From positions 1-45,026 of IMG/VR virus record IMGVR_UViG_3300025759_000171: DNA of 45,026 bases; one strand, 5' to 3'. The position numbers and the translations under genes are program-made. Shown piece after piece: positions 25,323-34,665 of the stretch. The DNA comes from a virus. The notes under the pieces were generated by a model. It was not told the DNA's origin. It ran no database searches and saw only the letters and a program-made list of their open reading frames with translations. Within the stretch, counting starts at the first letter, position 1; each line of letters opens with the position of its first letter.

Positions 25323-28300
25323 ATGGCAGAAGTATTCCCCCGTGCATTTTACCCTGCCAAGTATAGGCTGATGGGTAAAACCGCCGATGGAATGCCAAAG
25401 TCTGGAATCATGGCTATGCACATCACTTATCCCGATACCGAATACTCACATGATGACATAGAGGATTGGGAAATGGGGGTCAACTCAACTGATTGGCGAC
25501 AGGGAATCACCGTTTTGATACGAACGCCCTTGGCAACTGCTGCAATAGCCGAAGCAAAGAATGTCATTGCAATCGATCTCAAGCAACAAGCGGCAGACCA
25601 TGGAAGTGCAGATCATACCTATGATTTGGGAACTGAGGAAGCAACACGTTTTATTGCTGCTAAGATCAATTCTCGAAGAATCAAAATGGTCGGAGAAAGA
25701 GACAAAACCTCGTACCTTCGAGCAAAGTATGTCCGTCAATCAATGGACAAAAAATACAAGATTGAATCCTTGACATATACGAGTGGTTCGATTGTGGTCG
25801 CTAAGATCAAGACATTGAGTGGAACTGCTGTGCCAACTGAAATGATTGGTAAATTCCAATTGAAGGTTGGGATTGGAGCGGGAGGCGGGGTTAAAAAATT
25901 GAACGCAGGGACATATTCGCTTGCAAGTGAGCCTGTGTTTCTGTATCGTAGCGGGAATTTTGCTTATGTCAGCATGGCATCAACAGGTTATGCCTTTACC
26001 GCAAGTCCAACAGCAGGAGATGCCTTGGTTGGAAGTTCCGACATTACTTTGGAAACAGCAGATGATCCAGTCCACACCGTTGTCTTAGGATGGCAAAAAA
26101 TCAGTCCACATCAATCACATTATTATTGGGCAGAAGCAAATTTAGGCCCCGTAGTCCAAGGCGTTGGAACAATTGGTTTGCACAAATTGATTGCAAAACC
26201 AATGGACGGAGGCAACATGGGATTGCCTTCACCAAACCATGTTAGCCAAAACGGTCGAGAAACGACGTCTTTTACGGCGGTTGGGCCACAATATGGAAGA
26301 GGATACAATCGATTCAGCATCGAGGGATTAAATTCATGCAATATGCCTTCGATCCCCCCTCCTGATTATCATATCACTTCACCTCACATTGAAGGAATTA
26401 CTTCATTGCACCCCGATGTAGTCTCCGACATCTCCGCAAACAAGTTGCAGATTGAAAAGTTGGAATCTGGTGTGGAATTGCCAGTTGCAGCCACGGATCA
26501 CAAAATATCTCTTGAGAACGGGTACAATGGCACATTTTCATCAACTTCTGTGGCTGCATCAATTTACAATGATGGGGTTGAACCGTATTTGTCGAATTTC
26601 ACAATGGCAAATATCCATGTGTCGCACGGCATAAAGGATTCAAATCAAGAGGCTTATGCTCGCCCATTTAGGATGACAGGAACCATAAATCCAGATCGGG
26701 TTAGCGGTTTGCAGATCAGCAATGAAGAACGAGTCTTTGATGATATTGAGGTTCTCGACGATCAAGGAAATTCATTGGTGTTGAAAGGTAAATCTCCGTG
26801 GGGTACTGTGATTCGTGATTTCACATATTCAAACGAAAGAGAAAACCCTGAGACTGGTGTCGTTGAAGTCGGACCCTCGTCGCCTGGAGGGACATTAACT
26901 CCAAATCTCAAAATCCAATTGCCAAAACAAGAAGACATACCTGGCGGGATCTTTGTTCGTTCAGGCCATGATCGAGTGCAAGCATGGTCGAACAAGACTT
27001 GGGGGTTGGGAGGGTTATCTGCTCCAAATCCAAGAAAGGCAGGGGTCGCAGAAGAGGATAATGAAACGTCTCAATTTGATACTCATGATCGTATGTTGAT
27101 CTTCCATTGCCAACGAATACTTCACGATAAAATGGAACAGTACCATGGATTAAATCTCCGTAAGCCCAATGGCAACTCAAGTAGCGGTCAAACACGATTG
27201 TTTGCATCTCACCGCATATCCGATCACGCTGAAAGAGGAAGCGTATTGAAACAAACAAACAATGGTGTTGAAACAGGCAATTTGATCCCTCACCATCGCA
27301 TTCGCTTTGCGAGATATGGTCATTCTTTCATCACACCGACTTTACACAGAGGGACGCCTATGAGTATGAGGCGACAATTGCATCGATCTCATGGCTCTGC
27401 ATATTCCTTGATGTTTGAAGCAGAAACCGAATACAAACACCACGGCTTTGGAAGTGGAGACACGACAAATTCTGCAACTGTGTTTGAATTGGATACTCTC
27501 GAAGCAAAAGCAAGTTCCAATTATGCAACAGGATCATTCGCAGGAGATGGCTTGCCATTGAGTGAATTGAAAGGAGCAAGGCTTCCCGATATTGATGGAT
27601 CCTACACTTCTGTCAATCATCGCAACTTTTTGGATTATTTGTTCGCTCCAGGTCAGGAACACACTAAGGCAGAAGGCATAAGCCAATCTGTTGAGTTTGC
27701 ACTTGGATCTGCAACGCTTTCAGGGTCGAAGGCAGCAACGAGATTGACAGTCCAAGGAGGCACGTTGACCAAAAATAACCGCTTTGGTACTGCTAACGAG
27801 TTCATGATCAATGGATTCATGGTGAACCAGTATTTGGGCATGGGTGGTCGTTTGGAGCCGATTCGCAAGTTAAGTGCAGATGGCACAGGAAATTGGTTTG
27901 TTCGAGGATTTGCAGAGGGTGTGATTCGACCACGTGTTGCAACAGAGTTGGCGACTGTACCTCCTTTGTTTGCCCACGATCCAGAATTGCTGAACATGAA
28001 TGCTGCCCAAGTGAGTTTGAGCAATTCCATTCCAAGCACATCGTTTAGGAAGCCCACAGATGCAGATCATGGTTTGATCAAAGCAGCAGATACTTTCAGC
28101 GGAGCAACCCCAGACGCTTTCCTTTGCAATTGGCTGGCCGAATACAGCCATCCTTCTCTCTTTGGAACCAGCAGGGAGCATTTCCTCATGTTCCGATACC
28201 GTGAAGCAGGGATGCCTCGATCAAGAGATTACCCTGCCGTTAATGGTTTATTTTTACGCAATTCTTCACATCCAACCACCACGGCTCAACCATTGAAAAG

Positions 28301-31300
28301 TGCTGCTTTTGAAAGGCTTTACATCGCACAATGGTTGCAAAATTGGGGATTCAATGGCTTGAATGCAAGCGGCCATGGCAACATTGAGGGGCTTCGAGGA
28401 GCGGGAGCCGTTCGTATGGGTCATACCACTATTCGAGAAGCCAGCGGCACACTACGTTTGATGAAAGAGAACGCAAACGGAAATCGATTTTCAAGAGGAG
28501 AAGGGATTGGAGATGGTATAGATCCTACAAAGGAAATTGGCGTCGTGATGGGGATCGACAAAGACACCGACAATGAAGACTTCAACAGGCAATACTTTGC
28601 ATTCCAACCTTGTGTTGGGATTGACATTAGCCGAAGGCTTCCAGTAAGGTCTTGGGGCTTTAGGACTGGATCCGATGCTTTGAATATGCTTGCTGGCGAT
28701 CCTACTGAGGCCGATGCAGGGAATGCCCAAGCAGTTTTGAACAGCGGTCGATTTGATGGTGGGATTCATGATGCTGTTCAAGATCTGCCCAGTCCAGCCT
28801 CGTCAACTGATGGTACGGATTGGGGCAATTACCTCACTACTTTGGGCATGGAAAGATCAGTCCCAGTAGGTTTTGTAGCAAATGATTTCACGGTCGAGGC
28901 TACACCGTTTGAAAGGAACATCCGACAAAACAACGAGATCTTATCCGAAACAGAGAGGATTGGGATAGGAAACAGAGTTGGCATCACCGAAAACGGTATG
29001 CTTTCTCCACACGTTATGGCATCAGGGGGATGGGACTACGAGTTGGATGATACACGCCCAACTGAACTGCCAGTATCTGGGGCTGTGTTATGGTTGAAGG
29101 CTGATTCATTGGATCTTCAAGACGGAGATTCGGTGGCAAAGTGGACAGATTCATCAATTAACAAGTGGGAGTTCATCCAAGGAGGGGCTTCGGCTCAACC
29201 GACATTTGTGAAACAAAATTCTGCCGTGAACAATATGCCAGTTGTCAGTTGTGATGGCGGAGATTTTCTTGACATGAGTTCTTTTCAAGCATCTCTTAAT
29301 ACAAAAGAAATGACTCTTTTTGCGGTTGCTTTCCCTGATTCCGACAACAATGCTGCACAAGGAGTCATTGAGTCATTCTCAAATAGCCCTGTGGCAAGAT
29401 CAGGATATTCATTGTGGGCGAGAATGGATATGACCAATCTTTGGAGATTTCAAGGCGGGGCTGATAGCACCTATACTGGTGTCAATTCGGCTAATAATGG
29501 GGCAGAAGGAGGCGTTGCAGACGTCATAACTGGAAAAATTTATGGTGGAAATGGCGCAGGTGGGACTTCAACATTTGAGATATACCAAAATGGAAAATTG
29601 GATAACACAACCACGGGTCCATACTGGATGGCTACTGCTGATCCTGTTGGAGTTGCTCACGTAGGGAGTTTCAAATTAACTGGAAAGATTGCTGAGATTA
29701 TTCAATTCGACCGAAAATTGACAACGGCTGAACAGCAAGAAGTTGAATCGTATTTGTCTCGAAAGTATGACATAAAATTCGCTTCAACTGCTTCGCCTCA
29801 CCCTGCTTTGTATTACGATATTAACCACAAACCGTTGAACAAGGGTTCGGATCCGTGGATTGATCTTCAACAATGGACAGGATCAACATCCTACGATCAA
29901 ACCGCATCCCCTGGTGCGATGATTGCTCAAGCCTCCGATTTTACTACGGCACAATTTTATCATCTGCGTGGGAATGCCTTCCACACCAACATGAGGCCAA
30001 TCACAAAAGCATTATCGCAGTATGGCTATCCTCCAATGGGGCAGAGCCAGATCGCAGGGAGTTCATTGACTATCACGGAAACAACTCCTCTTCTTACCTC
30101 AGAGATCTCCGACATAAGGCAAATTCAATCAAGAACAGAACCTCGTCTTGGTTTGGTCATGGAGGTGGAAAGTGAACGGTTGGAAAACAAGAACGTTGAG
30201 TATGCGGTTGCAGGAACCCGATCTGTTTCTCTCCATTCCGATTTGATGCTTGGATACCACTTCCCCGTTTTGCCATCTCATCAAACAAAGGCTCAATTGC
30301 AGTTGGAAGGTTTCACCGTAAATGGATCGGGGAGCGCAACGGTTGCAAAGGATTTCAAAACAAAACCTGTTTGGAGTCCTGATTCAAATGCTTCTAAGGG
30401 GGCAATCGTTGCACCAAGCGATTCGATTCGAGGAGATCAAAAGACTCACGCCTTAGACGTGTGGGCGGTTAGAGGTTCAGCGGATTTACCAGCCTGGGGC
30501 GGAGTCTATATTCTCCGCAAAACCTATTTGCATCGCGGTGAAGAGGAAACGATGAAGTCCCAAGTCGATTCAAACACAGGTAAGGTTGTAGCCTCAAACC
30601 CAGTTCGCAAGTATGTTGATTACATTGTCCGACCTGTGAGGCCATTGAAATTGTACGGCTTTGCCTCCGATCTTTTACAGGATGGTTTTGTCTTAGGTCC
30701 GAGAGCATCTCTCTCAGGATCATTCAACACCTATGGCTCACAAATTTTTACCAGAGATAAGCGATACGGAATTTTTGAAATGAATGACGCCCGTGCTTTG
30801 GGCGAGGTTGAACCGATCACCTCAGCGGAGGGTTCCTTTGAGATCACATATCCTGATTTCAATGAATTTGATGTTGTTTGGCATTTGATTCCAAGTGCAA
30901 ATATGCTTCAATTTGCAAAGTCCGATGCTCATCGGTTCTCCGACGACCAAAAGATGGAACCAACCATTGAGCCTCGATACTCTCAAGCATCACACGTGGG
31001 AGGGGGCAACAAGGTCAGTCAATCGGAAACCAAATATGACCTCACCAAGGGAATCATGGGAGATCATGCGAGGCATTCAAAGGATGGCGAAATTGTTCAA
31101 TCCCAAGACTCTCTCAGGTTATATCCAAGAGTCAAAGTGATGACCAGCAAAGGAGGAAATGTGTATTCCTTGGATGATGCATCTGTTCTCCCCCCAGGAG
31201 GAGGCAAAGTATTCGCCTTAGATCATACGGGTGTTTTGACATATTCGAGCGTGAGCGGGGATGACATCACCATCTCTGGAGGATCGTTAGTGGATTCAAC

Positions 31301-32855
31301 AGGGACAACAGTATCGGATTATGTAGGCATGACGTGGTACTTTACTGACATTTCATCTCTTACATCCCTTGGCACAATTTACGAGGCAAGAAGCCCAACT
31401 CGAAAACAAGTTGTTTCTCCATCGTTCATCGATAATGCAGTTGTGTTGGCAAAGACCCAAAGACATTCTTGGCCGTTTTACAATCGAGATTTGAATGCCG
31501 TTGAGCAAACAACGCTATCCTTCCAAGGTTTGTTGCATTATGAGCCATCCGATTTTGTCATGGCACAGCAATCAACATTCAGCATAACCAACGGAAAGGA
31601 CAGAGGATTTATCTTTGCAAGCAACGGTACTCAAAAGATCTTGAACGATGGTTTTGAAATCTCTTCGGCTCATGTCCCATCCTATGTCATTGATGGAAAC
31701 AATGTCAAATGGAGAGTAGCGGATGTGGAAACGGAATTAGGCAACAGATTGTTGGTTTTCAAAGATTTGACTGGCAAGAATTTGAGCGACTCTGGGATCG
31801 AAATAACACGCCTTCGTGCTGCCCAAATTGGAAACATAGGCATGAGAAGTACCGATGCAGCAATGCACCTGTTAAATGACGCAGGAGGAGATTTTGCAGG
31901 TATCCGATTGGAAAAACCAGATCGGGAAACGGCATCAAATGACATCTCAAAATACACCGATGCTCATCCAATTTTGACAGAAAAGAATAACCACAGCAAT
32001 GTCTTTGTTTCGAGAGACACAAGAGGATTGAACACAATGGACGTGATCCGCAATTTGTCTCAAATCGACAACCGCCAAATAATCAATGATCGAGCAGGAC
32101 AGATTGTGTATTCAAAAGATGTGTTTGACGATACTGGAATTCGACTTGGTGTGGAAAACGGTGCAGAAAACATCATCGTTAGTCGATTGTTCGATTCGCC
32201 AAATGAAATCGTGATTGTAGGCGATGTGATTGCAGGAAATGAGATCGTGTTTATTCGCATCCGTGATAGCGAAAGAGTAAGAGAGGCGGCAGCAAATGGT
32301 GAAGAGGGAATGATCAAGACTCTGCGTCAACAGATACCTGGTTTAAAGACCGTAAAGGAAGCAAGAGCAATTGCAAAGTCTTTGTTGTCGAGAGTTGAAA
32401 ATGGCGCACCAATGTTGAACATAATGGGAATGATGAACGCCACCTCTGTTTCAGCAGGAGATTTGATTTCGATCAACCTTCCAACTCACGGAGTTGTAGG
32501 AAAGTTTGCTGTGTTTGAATGTAAGCACACCCACTCCACAGGAAAGACTGATCTTGTAGTTGCTCAATACGAGAAAGGCATTGAGGGTATTCTTGCCGAT
32601 GTTCGTTCGAGCATGGTTAGCATGAGCGGATTGAATGAATCAGCAGGAGATGCAAAGGTGGCGGAAAACCTCTCCCTCTCCACATCAATTCAAGTTATTG
32701 CTGTTCACCGCATAACGGTTAGGAACACAAACAATACAGGTTTTGTGATTGGAGCAAAGCACAAAAATGGCCTTGGGAGCATAGGTGTTCGAGATAATGC
32801 AAAAAGGGGAGTCCCTCTCGGTTCAAGTAAGAGCCGACAATACGTGGTGAAATGA
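25323..32855 (+). CDS. Giant tail hub / receptor-binding protein with inserted LamG domain
   Basis: 2510 residues, the largest gene, starting five bases after GGTGA (25313-25317). Most is strand-rich with no known motif. Residues about 1248-1487 form a LamG-like domain (AVLWLKADSLDLQDGDSVAK ... GKIAEIIQFDRKLTTAEQQE) closely resembling in pattern the C-terminal domain of the 18077 protein, and apparently inserted. Residues about 2030-2435 resemble a tail hub (gp27/late-control-D-like): NLSQIDNRQIINDRAGQIVY, an EARAIAKSLLSR helix and VSAGDLISINLPTHGVVG. This suggests a central hub joined to a very long fibre-like arm. Hub identity is inferred from pattern. Confidence 0.7.
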   Translation: MAEVFPRAFYPAKYRLMGKTADGMPKSGIMAMHITYPDTEYSHDDIEDWEMGVNSTDWRQGITVLIRTPLATAAIAEAKNVIAIDLKQQAADHGSADHTYDLGTEEATRFIAAKINSRRIKMVGERDKTSYLRAKYVRQSMDKKYKIESLTYTSGSIVVAKIKTLSGTAVPTEMIGKFQLKVGIGAGGGVKKLNAGTYSLASEPVFLYRSGNFAYVSMASTGYAFTASPTAGDALVGSSDITLETADDPVHTVVLGWQKISPHQSHYYWAEANLGPVVQGVGTIGLHKLIAKPMDGGNMGLPSPNHVSQNGRETTSFTAVGPQYGRGYNRFSIEGLNSCNMPSIPPPDYHITSPHIEGITSLHPDVVSDISANKLQIEKLESGVELPVAATDHKISLENGYNGTFSSTSVAASIYNDGVEPYLSNFTMANIHVSHGIKDSNQEAYARPFRMTGTINPDRVSGLQISNEERVFDDIEVLDDQGNSLVLKGKSPWGTVIRDFTYSNERENPETGVVEVGPSSPGGTLTPNLKIQLPKQEDIPGGIFVRSGHDRVQAWSNKTWGLGGLSAPNPRKAGVAEEDNETSQFDTHDRMLIFHCQRILHDKMEQYHGLNLRKPNGNSSSGQTRLFASHRISDHAERGSVLKQTNNGVETGNLIPHHRIRFARYGHSFITPTLHRGTPMSMRRQLHRSHGSAYSLMFEAETEYKHHGFGSGDTTNSATVFELDTLEAKASSNYATGSFAGDGLPLSELKGARLPDIDGSYTSVNHRNFLDYLFAPGQEHTKAEGISQSVEFALGSATLSGSKAATRLTVQGGTLTKNNRFGTANEFMINGFMVNQYLGMGGRLEPIRKLSADGTGNWFVRGFAEGVIRPRVATELATVPPLFAHDPELLNMNAAQVSLSNSIPSTSFRKPTDADHGLIKAADTFSGATPDAFLCNWLAEYSHPSLFGTSREHFLMFRYREAGMPRSRDYPAVNGLFLRNSSHPTTTAQPLKSAAFERLYIAQWLQNWGFNGLNASGHGNIEGLRGAGAVRMGHTTIREASGTLRLMKENANGNRFSRGEGIGDGIDPTKEIGVVMGIDKDTDNEDFNRQYFAFQPCVGIDISRRLPVRSWGFRTGSDALNMLAGDPTEADAGNAQAVLNSGRFDGGIHDAVQDLPSPASSTDGTDWGNYLTTLGMERSVPVGFVANDFTVEATPFERNIRQNNEILSETERIGIGNRVGITENGMLSPHVMASGGWDYELDDTRPTELPVSGAVLWLKADSLDLQDGDSVAKWTDSSINKWEFIQGGASAQPTFVKQNSAVNNMPVVSCDGGDFLDMSSFQASLNTKEMTLFAVAFPDSDNNAAQGVIESFSNSPVARSGYSLWARMDMTNLWRFQGGADSTYTGVNSANNGAEGGVADVITGKIYGGNGAGGTSTFEIYQNGKLDNTTTGPYWMATADPVGVAHVGSFKLTGKIAEIIQFDRKLTTAEQQEVESYLSRKYDIKFASTASPHPALYYDINHKPLNKGSDPWIDLQQWTGSTSYDQTASPGAMIAQASDFTTAQFYHLRGNAFHTNMRPITKALSQYGYPPMGQSQIAGSSLTITETTPLLTSEISDIRQIQSRTEPRLGLVMEVESERLENKNVEYAVAGTRSVSLHSDLMLGYHFPVLPSHQTKAQLQLEGFTVNGSGSATVAKDFKTKPVWSPDSNASKGAIVAPSDSIRGDQKTHALDVWAVRGSADLPAWGGVYILRKTYLHRGEEETMKSQVDSNTGKVVASNPVRKYVDYIVRPVRPLKLYGFASDLLQDGFVLGPRASLSGSFNTYGSQIFTRDKRYGIFEMNDARALGEVEPITSAEGSFEITYPDFNEFDVVWHLIPSANMLQFAKSDAHRFSDDQKMEPTIEPRYSQASHVGGGNKVSQSETKYDLTKGIMGDHARHSKDGEIVQSQDSLRLYPRVKVMTSKGGNVYSLDDASVLPPGGGKVFALDHTGVLTYSSVSGDDITISGGSLVDSTGTTVSDYVGMTWYFTDISSLTSLGTIYEARSPTRKQVVSPSFIDNAVVLAKTQRHSWPFYNRDLNAVEQTTLSFQGLLHYEPSDFVMAQQSTFSITNGKDRGFIFASNGTQKILNDGFEISSAHVPSYVIDGNNVKWRVADVETELGNRLLVFKDLTGKNLSDSGIEITRLRAAQIGNIGMRSTDAAMHLLNDAGGDFAGIRLEKPDRETASNDISKYTDAHPILTEKNNHSNVFVSRDTRGLNTMDVIRNLSQIDNRQIINDRAGQIVYSKDVFDDTGIRLGVENGAENIIVSRLFDSPNEIVIVGDVIAGNEIVFIRIRDSERVREAAANGEEGMIKTLRQQIPGLKTVKEARAIAKSLLSRVENGAPMLNIMGMMNATSVSAGDLISINLPTHGVVGKFAVFECKHTHSTGKTDLVVAQYEKGIEGILADVRSSMVSMSGLNESAGDAKVAENLSLSTSIQVIAVHRITVRNTNNTGFVIGAKHKNGLGSIGVRDNAKRGVPLGSSKSRQYVVK

Positions 32856-32856
32856 T

Positions 32857-33198
32857 ATGCCAGTTCTCGACCCCCTCAAAGCCGCTTTGACCGACCACCT
32901 CCAAACGCTGATCAAGAATTGCACCTTGGGAACATCTGGATCAAAGTCATCAAGCAGAGACAGCGGGGCAGGAAATACCCAGTTGAGCAAAAACGTGGTG
33001 ATTCAAAGAGTCGATGATCGTACACTATCGATTAACGCATTTTTTGATTCGCAGCACACATCGGCTCAACCACTTCAAGAGGTCGTTTTACACGGGACAA
33101 ATGCTCTCGACACCCCTGCATTCCGAACAACTTTTCTTCCGATCCAAAAGAACACCACAAACGAGGTTCGGATTGATATTTTGATGGAGGTTAGATGA
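32857..33198 (+). CDS. Small baseplate/tail-tip protein, unknown function
   Basis: 113 residues from ATG 32857, six bases after GGTGA (32846-32850). An N-terminal helix (DPLKAALTDHLQTLIKN) is followed by a Ser/Gly-rich linker and strands, ending in the extended segment FLPIQKNTTNEVRIDILMEV. This ending is common in small tail-tip or collar proteins of tailed viruses, but I cannot name a family. It follows the giant hub gene without a gap, so it is probably part of the same structure. Confidence 0.65.
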   Translation: MPVLDPLKAALTDHLQTLIKNCTLGTSGSKSSSRDSGAGNTQLSKNVVIQRVDDRTLSINAFFDSQHTSAQPLQEVVLHGTNALDTPAFRTTFLPIQKNTTNEVRIDILMEVR

Positions 33199-33822
33199 AT
33201 GGCAAAATGTTCATGCAAACCTGGAATTGAGAGAGATAGTTGCTCAAAATGTGAAGGAACAGGTCAAGTCAAGAATTTTTTGGGCAATCACATTTGCCCT
33301 AAATGCGGTAAGCGGGGCGACGGAATGCGATTTAGGCATGAGAAACATGGTTGTGATGATAACCGCATTGACACCGATAGGAACTTGATGATGAATCAAA
33401 AACAGTTTGAACGCTGGCAAGATAAAAACGCAAGTGAACCAATGAAGATTTTTGATATTGCATGGGATCTGATGAAAAGCGACAGTCAAGGGTGCGATGT
33501 TTGCGGTGAAACAGATGGTGTTTTCACCTACATGGATAACAACAAAAGAGCGCACATGGTTTGTTCCGATGCTTGCATGGATAAGAACAAAGGCAAGGGA
33601 AGAGGAACAACGCCCGTTTTAGGCGGAGGAAGAATGGTGAAATCCGATGAGAAGGGCGACAACGCCCCAACCAACCCTGGTCTTTGGTCGCAAGCCAAAT
33701 CGAAGGCTCGATCCAAGTTCAAGGTGTACCCTTCGGCCTACGCCAATGGTTGGGCTGCTAAATGGTACAAGTCCAAAGGCGGCGGCTGGAAGAAAAAGTC
33801 CAAAGGAGGAAAAAAGAAATGA
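33199..33822 (+). CDS. Multi-zinc-finger basic protein with internal AWDLMK-type peptide
   Basis: 207 residues, GGAGG at 33186-33190. Residues 4-40 have a DnaJ-like cysteine pattern (C4-x-C6, C15-x2-C18, then C33-x2-C36 around a G-x-G turn). Residues 82-94 (MKIFDIAWDLMKS) match the N-terminal peptide of three nearby genes, and an internal ATG at 33442 begins exactly there. Next comes CDVCGETDG...CSDAC (about 98-125), a treble-clef-like zinc site. The C-terminus (LWSQAKSKARSKFKVYPSAY followed by a Trp/Lys/Gly-rich tail) resembles a module repeated in many phage and giant-virus proteins of unknown role. Probably nucleic-acid-binding, possibly virion cargo. Confidence 0.72.
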   Translation: MAKCSCKPGIERDSCSKCEGTGQVKNFLGNHICPKCGKRGDGMRFRHEKHGCDDNRIDTDRNLMMNQKQFERWQDKNASEPMKIFDIAWDLMKSDSQGCDVCGETDGVFTYMDNNKRAHMVCSDACMDKNKGKGRGTTPVLGGGRMVKSDEKGDNAPTNPGLWSQAKSKARSKFKVYPSAYANGWAAKWYKSKGGGWKKKSKGGKKK

Positions 33823-34028
33823 CTAACGAAGCACTTGAGAAAGCATGGGACTTGATGAAAGAACGATACACAGGATGGGATGGCAACCGAACACGTGAGA
33901 GGCGTGGCAAATGCTCCGAATGCGGTGCAAAACAGACTTGGGATCCATGTGGTCTTTCGGTACATAGCCCAAGACACTCTGATCATGTCTATGCGTTTGA
34001 ATGCCCCAAGTTCCAATACACGGAATGA
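33819..34028 (+). CDS. Small zinc-finger protein with N-terminal AWDLMK peptide
   Basis: 69 residues. The start ATG 33819 overlaps the previous stop as ATGA and follows GGAGG (33805-33809); a longer frame from 33762 would lie inside the upstream gene and lacks a site. It begins MTNEALEKAWDLMKER, the shared peptide. Then come C-x2-C (GKCSECG), a further Cys in WDPCG, a His/Ser-rich turn and FECPKF: four cysteines suited to one zinc. Function unknown; the position and the tag suggest it accompanies the other small Cys-rich proteins in the particle or in an early-infection role. Confidence 0.68.
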   Translation: MTNEALEKAWDLMKERYTGWDGNRTRERRGKCSECGAKQTWDPCGLSVHSPRHSDHVYAFECPKFQYTE

Positions 34029-34034
34029 TTTACG

Positions 34035-34655
34035 ATGATTGACGCCCCCATCTCGGATCTTATCGAAAAAGACTTGAGGCGTTGGTTCAAAGAAAAATGG
34101 GTTGACGTTTCTCGCAAGGATAAGGATGGCAAGCATCCTCCTTGTGGACGTGGCGAAGCAAAGACGGATAGCAAGGGCTATCCAAAATGTCGCCCTTCAA
34201 AGAAGGTTTCTTCCAAAACCCCTAAAACAACGAGAGGTATGAGCCAATCGGATAAGAAAGCGGCTACGCGCCGTAAGCGATCCAAACCCCAAGGAGTAGG
34301 AGGAAAACCAACCATGGTCAAAGCGTTTAGATGTGATTGCGAGAGTTGCGATTTGCTGTCGAAGGCAATGATCTCAAAGGCTAAGAAAAAATCCAAGCCA
34401 TTCCATGGCTACAACCCAAACCGACACAGCAGAAAGGGCGGTTTGAATGCCAAGGGTCGAGCCAAGTTCAAGCGTGAGCAGGGATCCAATCTCAAGCCTC
34501 CCGTGTCGCAGAAACCCTCAACGCTCAAACCAGGTTCAAAGAAAGCAAAACGTCGAAAGTCGTTCTGCGCTCGAATGGGCGGAGTCAAAGGTCCAACCAG
34601 TAAAGGTGGAAAATTGACACCAAAGGGTGCGGCATTGAAACGGTGGAATTGTTGA
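34035..34655 (+). CDS. Highly basic Lys/Arg-rich protein with phage-conserved motifs
   Basis: 206 residues, very basic. Block one (about 13-90) reads LRRWFKEKWVDVSRKDKDGK, then C37, Y-P-K-C52, and a Lys/Arg run with MSQSDKKAATRRKRSK. Block two (about 136-206) reads GLNAKGRAKFKREQGSNLKP and ends KRRKSFCARMGGVKGPTSKG ... ALKRWNC. Blocks of both kinds recur in many marine phage and giant-virus proteins of unknown function (recalled; no accession claimed). A cysteine cluster, CDCESC (100-105), lies between. The charge suggests binding of packaged DNA or RNA. No good binding site precedes ATG 34035, but a six-base gap after the previous stop supports coupling. Confidence 0.7.
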   Translation: MIDAPISDLIEKDLRRWFKEKWVDVSRKDKDGKHPPCGRGEAKTDSKGYPKCRPSKKVSSKTPKTTRGMSQSDKKAATRRKRSKPQGVGGKPTMVKAFRCDCESCDLLSKAMISKAKKKSKPFHGYNPNRHSRKGGLNAKGRAKFKREQGSNLKPPVSQKPSTLKPGSKKAKRRKSFCARMGGVKGPTSKGGKLTPKGAALKRWNC

Positions 34656-34665
34656 GTGATTTTTA

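Noticed and set aside
34035-34655. Histone or Alba-like chromatin protein
   Set aside because: The protein is very basic but shows neither histone-fold nor Alba patterns; its blocks instead resemble uncharacterised phage modules.
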